Shown: one piece after another, positions 1 through 8,228 of the stretch
Layout of the letters: each line of letters opens with the position of its first letter
Numbering within the stretch: position 1 is the first letter of the stretch
Origin: Methylobacterium sp.
Lineage (GTDB): Bacteria; Pseudomonadota; Alphaproteobacteria; Rhizobiales; Beijerinckiaceae
Assembly (NCBI GenBank): GCA_002928875.1
Contig: PERO01000020.1
Location: 248,001 to 312,000, forward strand
Reading direction: 5' to 3'
DNA: 64,000 nt
Program-made: the position numbers and the translations under genes
Notes under the pieces: model-generated
Database searches by the model: none
What the model saw: the letters and a program-made list of their open reading frames with translations, nothing else
Told to the model about the DNA's origin: nothing

Positions 1-417
1 CTTGTCGCGCGGCTCGGCCTCGATGGCGCGCATGCGCAGGTCTCCGACGATCTCGGCGCGCTGGTGGAAGCCTTGAAGCCGCAGCGCATCCTCGGGGTCG
101 GTGGCTTGCGCTCGCGTCACGAGGCGATGGAAGCGGGCGAGCGCGATATCGATTACGTCATGTTCGGCGAGCCGCGCCCGGATGGCTTCGTGCCGCCGCT
201 GGCACAGACCATCGAGCGGGCGGAATGGTGGGCGACGATCTTCAACGTGCCGTGCGTCGCCTATGCGCCGGATCTGGATGCGGTCGCGCCGCTCACCGCC
301 ACCGGCACGGAATTCATCGCCGTCGGCCCCTGGCTGTTCGAGGCGGATGACCCGGCCGCCCTGCTGGCCGAGGCGCGGCGGATCGCGAAATCGAACGTGC
401 TCGAACGCGCCGATTGA
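1..417 (+). CDS. Thiamine-phosphate-synthase-like protein, 3' part
   Basis: The reading frame is open from base 1 and ends in TGA, so the N-terminus lies outside the window. The visible 138 residues include GVGGLRSRHEAMEAG followed by DIDYVMFGEP, the phosphate-binding loop region typical of the ThiE/TenI TIM-barrel family, which joins the pyrimidine and thiazole halves of thiamine or acts as TenI. The final segment, IAVGPWLFE, fits the last barrel strand. Many alphaproteobacteria carry a divergent ThiE homologue next to an inositol monophosphatase family gene, as here. The substrate cannot be decided from this fragment. Confidence 0.6.
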   Translation, partial: LVARLGLDGAHAQVSDDLGALVEALKPQRILGVGGLRSRHEAMEAGERDIDYVMFGEPRPDGFVPPLAQTIERAEWWATIFNVPCVAYAPDLDAVAPLTATGTEFIAVGPWLFEADDPAALLAEARRIAKSNVLERAD

Positions 418-516
418 TCGCGCGGGGTTGAAAATCCACGCCATCCGGGGCATTGGCTGCGCCTCGCTTCCCTACCCTGCAGCGCGGCAACGCGCGCCCC
501 GATTGGACTCCTTTCC

Positions 517-1329
517 ATGATCCGCTCGCCGCTGATGAACGTGATGACTGCCGCCGCCATCAAGGCCGGCAAGGCCCTGAAGCGCGATTTCGCGGAGATC
601 CCGAGCCTGCAGGTCTCGCGGAAAGGCCCGGGTGATTTCGTTTCGGAAGCGGACAAGCGCGCGGAGAACATCCTGCATCAGGAACTCTCCCGCGCGCGGC
701 CCGGCTACGGCTTCCTGATGGAGGAACGCGGCGTGGTCGAGGGGCCGGATAAATCCCACCGCTTCATCATCGATCCGCTCGATGGCACGACGAATTTCCT
801 GCGCGGGCTGCCGCAATTCTCGATCTCCATCGGGCTTGAGCGCGACAACGAGATCGTCGCGGGCATCGTCTACAATCCGGTGACCGAAGAGATGTTCATC
901 GCCGAGAAGGGCGCCGGCGCCTTCGCGGTGGGCCCCACGAGCCGGGACAATTACCGTCTCCGCGTCTCGCAGACGCGCGAAATCTCCGAGAGCGTCGTGG
1001 GCTGCGGCATCCCGCATGCGATGCGCGGCGATCACGGCCTTTTCCTGCGCGAACTTGCCGGCATCATGCCGCGCGTCGCGGGCATCCGGCGCATGGGGTC
1101 GGCGGCGCTCGATCTCGCCTTCGTCGCCTGCGGGCGCTTCGACGCGTTCTGGGAGCACAACCTCTCGCCGTGGGACATGGCGGCCGGCATCCTGCTCGTG
1201 CGCGAGGCCGGCGGCTTCGTGAGCACGGTCGATGGTTCGCCGGATATCTTTGCGAAACGCTCGGTGCTGGCGGCGAATGCCAACCTGGCCGAACCGGTCC
1301 GCGAGCTTCTGGCTGTCGCCCGGGCTTGA
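517..1329 (+). CDS. Inositol monophosphatase family protein (SuhB-like)
   Basis: The 270-residue protein has the Mg-dependent phosphatase signatures of the IMPase/FBPase superfamily: the metal-binding EE at 69-70, DPLDGTTNF at 86-94 and WDMAAG at 219-224. Its length matches the family. Members hydrolyse inositol phosphates or related sugar phosphates, and SuhB also acts in rRNA antitermination in enterobacteria. It follows the ThiE-like gene after 99 bp and precedes an envelope gene pair. The family is clear; the substrate is not. Confidence 0.88.
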   Translation: MIRSPLMNVMTAAAIKAGKALKRDFAEIPSLQVSRKGPGDFVSEADKRAENILHQELSRARPGYGFLMEERGVVEGPDKSHRFIIDPLDGTTNFLRGLPQFSISIGLERDNEIVAGIVYNPVTEEMFIAEKGAGAFAVGPTSRDNYRLRVSQTREISESVVGCGIPHAMRGDHGLFLRELAGIMPRVAGIRRMGSAALDLAFVACGRFDAFWEHNLSPWDMAAGILLVREAGGFVSTVDGSPDIFAKRSVLAANANLAEPVRELLAVARA

Positions 1330-1396
1330 TCCACGGGTTGCCAATCCGCCTCGAACACGGTTGACTGCGCGCCATTGCGAGGCGACCGGAGGATTC

Positions 1397-2377
1397 ATGG
1401 CGAGCGTTCGCGAAAGCCAAGCCCTTTCGACACCAGGGCTCTATCTGTTCCGGATGGTGGTGTTTCTGGCCTTGGCAGGCGTGCTGGGCTTCGTGCTCCA
1501 ACGGCGCATCATCGAAGCCTTCTGGTTCAACCCGCTGCTGAACGGCCTGATCGGCCTCGTGCTGTTCCTGGGCGTCGTTTTTGCGTTCGCGCAGGTCTTC
1601 CGTCTCTACCGCGAGGTGCGCTGGGCGAATGCCCGCCGGGCGGGCGAGGATGCGAAACCGGTGGCGGAGCCCATCCTGCTTGCGCCCATGGCAGCCTTGC
1701 TGGGCGACAAGGCCGGCCGCGCCGGCATTTCCACGATGACCCTGCGTTCGGTGCTCGATTCCATCGGCGGCCGGCTCGATGAAAGCCGGGATATCGGCCG
1801 ATACCTCACCGGCCTGCTGATCTTCCTCGGCCTGCTCGGCACCTTCTGGGGCCTGATCGAGACCGTGTCCTCCATCGGTGGCGTCATCGAGAAACTGCCG
1901 AGCGGGGGCGAGAACAACGCGCTGTTCGACGAACTGAAGCGCAACCTCGCGGCACCGCTCGGGGGCATGGGCATCGCGTTCTCCTCCTCGCTGTTCGGGC
2001 TGGCGGGATCGCTGATCCTCGGCTTCCTCGATCTGCAGGCCGGGCAGGCGCAAAGCCGCTTCTTCTACGATCTCGAGGAATGGCTCTCCTCCTCCGTGCA
2101 TGACAGCGCCTTGCCTAGCGGGCCGCCCGGCGATATCCGCCAGGCACTCGACGGCATTTCGCGCGCGGTGAACGAGGCTGGTGCCGGCCGCAACGCCACG
2201 CAGGCGCTGGCGGCGCTCGCGGAGGGCGTGCAGGGCCTCGTGCAGCATATGCGCAACGAGCAGCAGATGATCCGCTCCTGGGTGGAGGCTCAGGCCGTCC
2301 AGCAGGCGGATGTGAAGAAGCTTCTCGAGAAGCTCTCGCGCGACCAGGATGCGCTGAACGACAAACGAGGCCCGTGA
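1397..2377 (+). CDS. MotA/TolQ/ExbB-type proton channel family protein
   Basis: The ATG at 1397 is chosen because GGAGG lies 5 bases upstream; the frame is open further upstream without a better start. The 326-residue product has two N-terminal hydrophobic helices (about 18-35 and 48-66) and a long conserved segment around 135-215 (GLLGTFWGLIETVSSIGGVI and GIAFSSSLFGLAGS), the pore helices shared by MotA, TolQ and ExbB. It overlaps the next gene, an OmpA-domain protein, at TGATG. This arrangement suggests a stator-like channel with a peptidoglycan-binding partner. It is distinct from the true tolQ at 20.5 kb, and no flagellar genes are nearby. Confidence 0.8.
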   Translation: MASVRESQALSTPGLYLFRMVVFLALAGVLGFVLQRRIIEAFWFNPLLNGLIGLVLFLGVVFAFAQVFRLYREVRWANARRAGEDAKPVAEPILLAPMAALLGDKAGRAGISTMTLRSVLDSIGGRLDESRDIGRYLTGLLIFLGLLGTFWGLIETVSSIGGVIEKLPSGGENNALFDELKRNLAAPLGGMGIAFSSSLFGLAGSLILGFLDLQAGQAQSRFFYDLEEWLSSSVHDSALPSGPPGDIRQALDGISRAVNEAGAGRNATQALAALAEGVQGLVQHMRNEQQMIRSWVEAQAVQQADVKKLLEKLSRDQDALNDKRGP

Positions 2378-3393
2378 TGGCCCTGTCCCGCCGCAGCCGC
2401 GACCGTCAGATCGATTACTGGCCCGGCTTTGTCGATGCGCTGTCGACGCTGCTGCTGGTCTTCACCTTTCTGGTCGTCGTCTTCATGCTGGGCCAGTTCT
2501 TCATCGGCCGCGAGATTGCCGGCAAGGAGGACGTGCTGCAGCGTCTGACGCGCCAGCTCTCCGAATTGTCCGATCTCCTGGCGCTGGAACGCTCCGCCAA
2601 GGCCGAGGGCGAACAGCGCATCCTCGGCCTCTCGGCCACGCTGCAGCGCGCCGAGGCGGAGCGCGACCGGCTCGCGGGCCTCGTCGCCGGCGCGGGCCAG
2701 AACGAGCAGCAACTCGGTGCGCTGACGCAGCAGCTTTCCGACGAGAAGACCGTGGCGCAGCGCGCGCTGGAACAGGTGAGCCTGCTCAACCAGCAGATCA
2801 GCGCGCTTCGCCAGCAATTGCAGGCGCTGGAGGGCGCCCTGGAACAGGCCGAGAGCCGGGAAAAGGATTCGCAGACGCGCATCGCGGAACTGGGCTCGCG
2901 CCTCAACGTGGCGCTGGCGCAGCGCGTGCAGGAACTGACGCGCTATCGCTCGGACTTCTTCGGCCGGCTGCGCAATGTGCTCGGCTCGCGGCCGGATATG
3001 CGCATCGTCGGCGATCGCTTCGTCTTCCAGTCCGAAATCTTCTTCGGTTCGGGCGAAGCCGTGCTGGCCGGGACCGGCCTCGGCGAACTCGACAAGCTGG
3101 CCGAGCTTCTGAAGAACCTCGAGCGGGAGATCCCGCCGGATCTCGCCTGGGTCGCTCGCATCGACGGCCATACCGACAAGCGCCCGCTCTCCGGCGCGGG
3201 CCAGTTCAAGGATAACTGGGAGCTTTCCGCCGCGCGCGCCGTGGCGGTGGTGCGCTATCTCGTCGGCAAGGGCGTCTCGCCGCATCGGGTCGTGGCCGCC
3301 GGCTTCGGCGAGTTCGCGCCGATCGATTTCGGCGATTCGCCGGAAGCGCTGGCCCGCAATCGTCGCCTCGAACTGAAGATCACCGAACGATGA
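2377..3393 (+). CDS. OmpA-domain, MotB-like envelope protein
   Basis: The ATG overlaps the upstream stop (TGATG); a GTG three bases earlier is an alternative. The 338-residue protein has an N-terminal transmembrane helix beginning YWPGFVDALSTLLLVFTFLV, a long Gln/Glu/Arg-rich coiled coil (about 50-190) and a C-terminal OmpA-like peptidoglycan-binding domain containing IDGHTDKRPL and NWELSAARA. This is the MotB architecture, so the product probably anchors the preceding ExbB/MotA-like channel to the cell wall. Similar pairs are common in Rhizobiales genomes as proteins of unknown role. A ribosome-sharing ATGA overlap joins it to the next gene. Confidence 0.8.
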   Translation: MALSRRSRDRQIDYWPGFVDALSTLLLVFTFLVVVFMLGQFFIGREIAGKEDVLQRLTRQLSELSDLLALERSAKAEGEQRILGLSATLQRAEAERDRLAGLVAGAGQNEQQLGALTQQLSDEKTVAQRALEQVSLLNQQISALRQQLQALEGALEQAESREKDSQTRIAELGSRLNVALAQRVQELTRYRSDFFGRLRNVLGSRPDMRIVGDRFVFQSEIFFGSGEAVLAGTGLGELDKLAELLKNLEREIPPDLAWVARIDGHTDKRPLSGAGQFKDNWELSAARAVAVVRYLVGKGVSPHRVVAAGFGEFAPIDFGDSPEALARNRRLELKITER

Positions 3394-3851
3394 CCGTCCA
3401 TATCCGCGCCGGCGCCCCCAGCGACCACGCCATACTTGTCGAAATCTGGGAGGCGGCGTGGTCGGAAACCTATCCGGGCGTGAATTTCTCCGGCCGGCGC
3501 GCGCTGGTCGAGGAGCAGTTGCGCGAGGCCGATACCGGCCGCTATCGCCTGCGCGTGGCCGAGATGTCGGGCGCGCGCACCGGTTTCACGCTCGTGGAGA
3601 AGCATAGCGGCCTGCTCGAGATCATCGCCGTGATTCCCGCGCGCTGGGGCGATGGCGTCTCCAAGATCCTCATCGAGGATGCGAAAACCCAATCGAAGGG
3701 CCATCTCACGCTTTTTGTCGGGCAGGGCAACCCGCGCGCGATCCGCTTCTACCAGAAGGAGGGATTCCGGATCGTCGGCGAAGGCACGAGCCCCCATTCC
3801 GGCTTGCCCACCTTCCGCATGGACTGGGACGGCTCGCCGCTGATGCGCTGA
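3390..3851 (+). CDS. GNAT family N-acetyltransferase
   Basis: The 153-residue product starts at an ATGA overlap with the OmpA-domain gene. It has the GNAT fold signatures: VIPARWGDGVSKILIEDA in the acetyl-CoA loop (motif A region) and NPRAIRFYQKEGFRIVGEG in the C-terminal motif B. The substrate is unknown. It converges with the ABC exporter gene, whose stop is only 4 bp away on the other strand. Confidence 0.8.
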   Translation: MTVHIRAGAPSDHAILVEIWEAAWSETYPGVNFSGRRALVEEQLREADTGRYRLRVAEMSGARTGFTLVEKHSGLLEIIAVIPARWGDGVSKILIEDAKTQSKGHLTLFVGQGNPRAIRFYQKEGFRIVGEGTSPHSGLPTFRMDWDGSPLMR

Positions 3852-3855
3852 CGCC

Positions 3856-5643
3856 TCAGGCCGTGAATTGCAGGCTCGCGAGCCGGGCATAGGCGCCGTT
3901 CCGCGCGAGCAGAGCCTCGTGGCTTCCCTCCTCGACGATCTGCCCGTTATCCAGCACCAGGATGCGGTCGGCATCGCGGATCGTGGCCAGCCGATGCGCG
4001 ATGACCAGCGCGGTGCGCCCCTGCATCGCGCGCGCCAGCGCCTCCTGCACCATCCGCTCGTTCTCGGCATCGAGCGCGGAGGTGGCCTCGTCGAGCAGCA
4101 GGATCGGCGCATCGCGCAGGATGGCGCGGGCGATGGCGATGCGCTGACGCTCGCCGCCCGAGAGCGTGATGCCGCGTTCGCCGATGCGCGTCTCGAGGCC
4201 CATATCGAGCCTTTCCGCGAAAGGCAGCACCGCGGCCTGCGCCGCCGCCTGCCGCACGGCCTCGTCCGTGGCGTCGGGGCGGGCGAGACGGATATTCTCG
4301 GCGATTGTGCCGGCGAAGATCACCGGGTCCTGCGGCACCACGGCGATCAGCGCCCGCAGATCGGCGAGGCGCATCGCATGGACGGGAACGCCATCGATGG
4401 CGATCGTGCCGCCCGTCACGTCGTAAAAGCGCATCAGGATCTGGAAGATCGAGGTCTTGCCGGCCCCCGAGGGCCCCACGATCGCAAGCCGTTCGCCGGC
4501 CCGGATCGCGACGGATAATGGCCCGAGCACGCGCCGGTCGGGTGCGGTGGGATAGGCGAAGGCGACCTTGTCGAACTGGATCGCCCCCTGCGGCGGGCGC
4601 GCGGGATCGACGGGTTGTTCCGGATCCTTCACGTCGGGAACGGTGGCGAGCAGGTTGCCGAGGCGTTCCGCCGCGCCCGCGGCCTGCGCGAGTTCGCCAT
4701 AGACCTCGGAAAGCTGGCTGAGGCCGCTCGCGGCAAACACCGCGTAGAGCACGAATTGCGAGAGCCGCCCCGCCGTCATCTCGTCGGCCATCACGGCTTT
4801 CGCGCCGGTCCAGAGCACGAAGGTGATGCTCGCGAAAACGAGGAAGATCACGATGGATGTGAGGATCGCGCGGCTCAGCGTTGCGGCACGCGCCGCCTCG
4901 TAGGCGCTGCTGACCGCCGCGCCGAAATGGCCCATGGCCGCGCGCTCGCCGCCGAAGCCCTGCACCACGCGCACCGCGCCGATGCGCTCGGTGGCGAAGG
5001 ATGCGGCTTCCGCCAGCGTATCCTGCGCCGCCTGCGAGCGCTTGCGCACGCCCCGCCCTGCCGCCACCAGCGGCAGCACGATCGCGGGGATGGCGAGCAA
5101 CACCATGGTCGCGAGCTTCGGCGAGGTCACGATCATCATCACGATCGCGCCGATGAGCAGGATCACGTTGCGCAACGCGATGGAGGCCGAAGCGCCGAAC
5201 GTCGCCTTGAGCTGCGTGGTATCGGCCGTGAGCCGCGAGACGATCTCGCCCGAGCGGGCGGTGTCGAAGAAGGCCCCGTCCAGCGTCATCACCCGGTCGA
5301 ACACGGCGCGCCGGATGCGCGCCACCACGCGCTCGCCGATGGTCATGACGAAATAGTAGCGCAGCGAGGAGGACACCGCGAGCAGGGCCGTGAGCGCCAC
5401 GATCATCCCGAAATAGGCATCGACCAGGCCGCGCGTTTCCGGCGCAAAGCCGAAATCGACGACGCGCCGCACGGCCTGCGGGATGGCGAGCGTCACGGCC
5501 GCCGCCACCACCAGAGAGACGAGACCCAGCGCGATGTAGAGCTTCTCCGCCACAAGGAAGGGCAGCATGCGCCGGAGCGCGGAGAAATCGGCGCGCGCGG
5601 GCTTCGGGCTCGCCGGAGCGGCGGAGTGGGCGATTTCGCTCAT
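3856..5643 (-). CDS. ABC exporter, fused permease/ATPase (MsbA-like half transporter)
   Basis: The 595-residue protein has six membrane helices in the first ~330 residues and one C-terminal nucleotide-binding domain with Walker A GPSGAGKTS (near 388), signature LSGGERQR, and Walker B ILLLDEATSALD followed by the switch histidine in IAHRLATI. It should act as a homodimer exporting lipid, peptide or drug across the inner membrane. The ATG is followed by a hydrophilic 25-residue tail. It stands alone, divergent from rpmE, so its substrate cannot be inferred. Confidence 0.88.
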   Translation of the reverse strand: MSEIAHSAAPASPKPARADFSALRRMLPFLVAEKLYIALGLVSLVVAAAVTLAIPQAVRRVVDFGFAPETRGLVDAYFGMIVALTALLAVSSSLRYYFVMTIGERVVARIRRAVFDRVMTLDGAFFDTARSGEIVSRLTADTTQLKATFGASASIALRNVILLIGAIVMMIVTSPKLATMVLLAIPAIVLPLVAAGRGVRKRSQAAQDTLAEAASFATERIGAVRVVQGFGGERAAMGHFGAAVSSAYEAARAATLSRAILTSIVIFLVFASITFVLWTGAKAVMADEMTAGRLSQFVLYAVFAASGLSQLSEVYGELAQAAGAAERLGNLLATVPDVKDPEQPVDPARPPQGAIQFDKVAFAYPTAPDRRVLGPLSVAIRAGERLAIVGPSGAGKTSIFQILMRFYDVTGGTIAIDGVPVHAMRLADLRALIAVVPQDPVIFAGTIAENIRLARPDATDEAVRQAAAQAAVLPFAERLDMGLETRIGERGITLSGGERQRIAIARAILRDAPILLLDEATSALDAENERMVQEALARAMQGRTALVIAHRLATIRDADRILVLDNGQIVEEGSHEALLARNGAYARLASLQFTA

Positions 5644-5822
5644 GGGAAGAATGCGGCCTCGGCAGCGGGCTGAAGGAATGCGACGGACATCGCGGCAGGA
5701 TGTCCCTCAACACGGCTTGTTCCGTCAAGCACTCTCATGTATAGGCTCGCCGCACTGAACTTCACGGGCGCGGGTCCGGGCGGGGAACGCCGGGCCGCGT
5801 CACTTTTTTTGAGGGGTCTCCC

Positions 5823-6053
5823 ATGAAGGCCGATATCCATCCGGACTACCATTTCATCAAGGTCGTGATGACCGATGGGACCGAGTTCCTGACGCGTTCG
5901 ACCTATGGCAAGGCCGGCGACACCATGAACCTCGACATCGACCCCAAGACCCATCCGGCCTGGACCGGCGGCACGCAGACCCTGCAGGATCGTGGCGGTC
6001 GTGTCTCCAAGTTCAACCAGAAATTCGCGGGCATCTCCTTCGGCAAGAAGTGA
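5823..6053 (+). CDS. rpmE: 50S ribosomal protein L31
   Basis: The 76-residue protein begins [19 protein letters not shown] and matches L31 along its length. It lacks the four zinc-binding cysteines of the C+ form, so it is the zinc-independent (C-) type. An AGGGG-containing ribosome binding site lies 7 bp before the ATG. It is a single-gene unit ended by a strong terminator. In Hyphomicrobiales it is typically next to rcdA and trcR, as here. Confidence 0.96.
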   Translation: MKADIHPDYHFIKVVMTDGTEFLTRSTYGKAGDTMNLDIDPKTHPAWTGGTQTLQDRGGRVSKFNQKFAGISFGKK

Positions 6054-6090
6054 TCGCCCGGCGCGATCCGGCGCCATCCCGAGACAGAAA

Positions 6091-6116
6091 GGCCCGCGCA
6101 ACACGCGGGCCTTTTT
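6091..6116 (+). terminator. Rho-independent terminator after rpmE
   Basis: A GC-rich stem (GGCCCGCG paired with CGCGGGCC, loop of about 5 nt) is followed directly by five T. It lies 37 bp after the rpmE stop. Confidence 0.9.
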
Positions 6117-6172
6117 CATTTCGGCACAGGCGAAACCGGCAAGGGATTCCCACCCCGGCAAAAGAATCCGCC

Positions 6173-6712
6173 TCAGCGCGGCTGGAATGCTGCCGCGAGC
6201 AGGCCGAGCTGGCTCGCCACCGGGTTCTCGGCGGCCGCGGGTTCCGGCTCGGATTTCAGGTCCTGATCGAGCCGCTGGATGCGGGCATGCAGGCTGACGG
6301 AGCGCTCGATGAGGCTCTTCAGGGTCTCGGGCAGGCTCGCGAAGACGGCGCTGTCCGTGCGGGTCTCCGGCGGGGCGATCACCACGCGACGATGCTCGCG
6401 CTCGGCCTCCTCGCGTGACAATTCACCTTCGTTAACGGCACGCTGCAGCAGAAGCCAGGATGTGAGTTGCATCAGGCGCGTGGTCAGCCGCATGCTCTCG
6501 CTGGCATAGGCGAGCGCCACGGGACGCTCGAGGAAGCGGCTGTCGGCGCGCCCTTCGCCATCGAGGTAGGCCGCCGTCGCCTCGACCAGCGCCATGCCCT
6601 CGCGAAAGAGCAGCATGAAGCCTTCGCTGGCCAGAAGCCGGTGCGTGAACGAAACCGTATCCGTGCCGGCGGAAGGACGCCCGATCGTAGCCTGATCGCG
6701 TTCGTTGCCCAT
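6173..6712 (-). CDS. rcdA: DUF1465 family protein, RcdA-type regulator of CtrA degradation
   Basis: The 179-residue helical protein matches the DUF1465/RcdA family: SFTHRLLASEGFMLLFREGM near the N-terminus, then ALAYASESMRLTTRLMQ and WLLLQRAV. In Caulobacter RcdA is an adaptor that delivers CtrA to ClpXP. The ATG at 6712 has GGAG 9 bp upstream; the GTG three codons earlier has none. Neighbours rpmE, DUF1192 and trcR are the conserved alphaproteobacterial context. A candidate CtrA box lies about 320 bp upstream. The C-terminal tail is variable, as in the family. Confidence 0.85.
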   Translation of the reverse strand: MGNERDQATIGRPSAGTDTVSFTHRLLASEGFMLLFREGMALVEATAAYLDGEGRADSRFLERPVALAYASESMRLTTRLMQLTSWLLLQRAVNEGELSREEAEREHRRVVIAPPETRTDSAVFASLPETLKSLIERSVSLHARIQRLDQDLKSEPEPAAAENPVASQLGLLAAAFQPR

Positions 6713-7117
6713 CTGTCTCACTCCATCACATCATCTGCGCCGCTTTGGAACAGGGCGGCGGGGATGACGGAACGGCTGCAAATACAGCACCAAACCGCCG
6801 GGACTGGAATTTAACGATTCATTCATGGTTAACCGCCGGCATTTTCATCATTCGAAAATGCGGGCCGCGCGGGGCGAAATCATGGCCGCGCCTCGCGATG
6901 CCGGATGGACCAAAAAAAAGGACCGCGGCGTGGCGATCCTTGAGAAAGTCCAACAGGGAGGCGTCAAACAGAGCGGCGGGAGCCACTCGGGATCCGGCGA
7001 ACCGGAACATGCATCACATTAGAGCGAATGATTTAACGCTCCGTTAATTTGACGGGATTTTCATCAAATGCGCCGGGATTTTCGTAACCTAAACGGCGAT
7101 GAACGCTTGCATCGCGT
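6713..7117. other. Intergenic region upstream of rcdA
   Basis: These 405 bp hold no convincing gene. Two small ORFs overlap each other on opposite strands (6825-7022 and 6819-7010), neither with a good ribosome binding site or recognisable product. The region is richer in A/T than its flanks, contains TTAA motifs near 6812 and 6830, and carries a full TTAA-N7-TTAA site at 7033-7047. It is best read as the regulatory region of rcdA. Confidence 0.6.
7033..7047. promoter_or_regulatory. Candidate CtrA-binding site
   Basis: The sequence is TTAA, seven bases (CGCTCCG), TTAA, an exact match to the full CtrA box described for Caulobacter and other alphaproteobacteria. It lies between the cell-cycle genes rcdA and trcR. 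Binding is inferred, not shown. Confidence 0.5.
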
Positions 7118-7312
7118 TCATCCCGGCTTGCGGAAGAGCGCATCCGCCGCCGATTGCGACGCGGATTTCTGCTTCCGGATCTCGGCGAGGCGCGCGATCT
7201 CCGCTTCGAGTTGCCTCATCGTCTCGTCGAGATCGGCCAGCGAAAAGGCGCTCACATCCTGGCCAAGGCTGTAGGCGGTTTTCTTCCGGGTGGGTTCCAG
7301 ATCGTCGAACAT
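7118..7312 (-). CDS. DUF1192 family small protein
   Basis: The 64-residue protein MFDDLEPTRKK... has SLADLDETMRQLEAEIARL in the middle, the short coiled-coil signature of DUF1192, conserved beside trcR in Rhizobiales. The function is unknown. Much longer readings in the same frame start far upstream inside trcR; the ATG at 7312 gives the usual family length. It is divergent from trcR with 162 bp between them. Confidence 0.82.
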   Translation of the reverse strand: MFDDLEPTRKKTAYSLGQDVSAFSLADLDETMRQLEAEIARLAEIRKQKSASQSAADALFRKPG

Positions 7313-7474
7313 CGGCTGCCCTCGGGCGGTGAAACAAGGTTGCATGCGAATCTGCCCGGCATTATAAGGGCGCACTTCCCAAAATGGCATCGCGTATGGA
7401 ACGCGCTGCGCGCCTCCCCGGGAAGGGGGCGCGGGCGAGACCACGCGACCTTTTCGACCCGATGGAGGCCCGAG

Positions 7475-8152
7475 ATGGCGACCCTGCTGATGTCCAAAGC
7501 GACGGCCGTGTGGCTCGTGGAAAACACGACGCTGACCTTCGACCAGATCGCCGAATTCTGCGCGCTGCATCCGCTCGAGGTGCAGGGCATCGCCGATGGC
7601 GACGTGGCGGCCGGCATGCGCGGGCTCGACCCCGTGCAGGCGGGCCAGCTCTCGCGCGAGGAGCTCGAGAAGGCCGAGAAGGACCCGAACTACCGCATGC
7701 GCGTGCAGGAATCGAAAGTGCGCCTGCCCGATCTCAAGCGCGCCAAGGGGCCGCGCTACACGCCGGTTTCCAAGCGCCAGGACCGGCCGAACGCCATCCA
7801 GTGGCTGATCAAGAACCATCCCGAACTCAAGGATGCGCAGATCATCCGGCTCGTCGGCACCACGAAGTCCACCATCCAGTCCGTGCGCGAGCGCTCGCAC
7901 TGGAATTCGACCAACCTGCAGCCGCTCGATCCGGTGACGCTGGGCCTGTGCACGCAGATCGACCTCGATTTCGAGGTGAATCGCGCCTCCAAGGATCGCC
8001 CCGCGCCGTTGCCGGACCAGGGCGCGACGCTGCTTCCGGCCGAACTCACCACGGCGGCCGACGCGCCGGAGCGCAAGCCCAATCTCGATATCGAGACGGT
8101 GTTCGCCAAGCTGAAATCGACCCGCCGCGAGGACGACGAGGACCGTTTCTGA
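7475..8152 (+). CDS. trcR: DUF1013 family cell-cycle transcriptional regulator TrcR
   Basis: The 225-residue protein starts MATLLMSKATAVWLVENT after a GGAGG element 9 bp upstream. It matches the DUF1013/TrcR family: an N-terminal region resembling a helix-turn-helix (LTFDQIAEFCALHPLEVQGI) and a second DNA-binding-like segment (AIQWLIKNHPELKDAQIIRL then STIQSVRERSHWN). TrcR has been described as an RNA-polymerase-associated regulator under CtrA control in alphaproteobacteria. Its place next to DUF1192 and rcdA agrees. A terminator follows 40 bp after the stop. Confidence 0.85.
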   Translation: MATLLMSKATAVWLVENTTLTFDQIAEFCALHPLEVQGIADGDVAAGMRGLDPVQAGQLSREELEKAEKDPNYRMRVQESKVRLPDLKRAKGPRYTPVSKRQDRPNAIQWLIKNHPELKDAQIIRLVGTTKSTIQSVRERSHWNSTNLQPLDPVTLGLCTQIDLDFEVNRASKDRPAPLPDQGATLLPAELTTAADAPERKPNLDIETVFAKLKSTRREDDEDRF

Positions 8153-8192
8153 TCCTCATCGAAATACACGTTTAGGTAGAATTTATGGACTA

Positions 8193-8226
8193 AACTCCCG
8201 CTCAAGTTGTTTTGCGGGAGTTTTTT
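8193..8226 (+). terminator. Rho-independent terminator after trcR, overlapping the PIN gene leader
   Basis: A 9-bp stem (8193-8201 with 8214-8222, loop 12 nt) is followed by T6 at 8221-8226. The downstream stem arm contains GGGAG, which is also the only ribosome binding site for the gene starting at 8229. See the findings. Confidence 0.8.
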
Positions 8227-8228
8227 CC

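Noticed and set aside
3947-5728. A 593-codon minus-strand frame in another phase of the ABC exporter
   Set aside because: Arg/Gly/His-rich translation; the overlapping frame has all ABC motifs.
6819-7022. Small ORFs on both strands upstream of rcdA
   Set aside because: They overlap each other, lack ribosome binding sites and no family is visible; the region looks regulatory.
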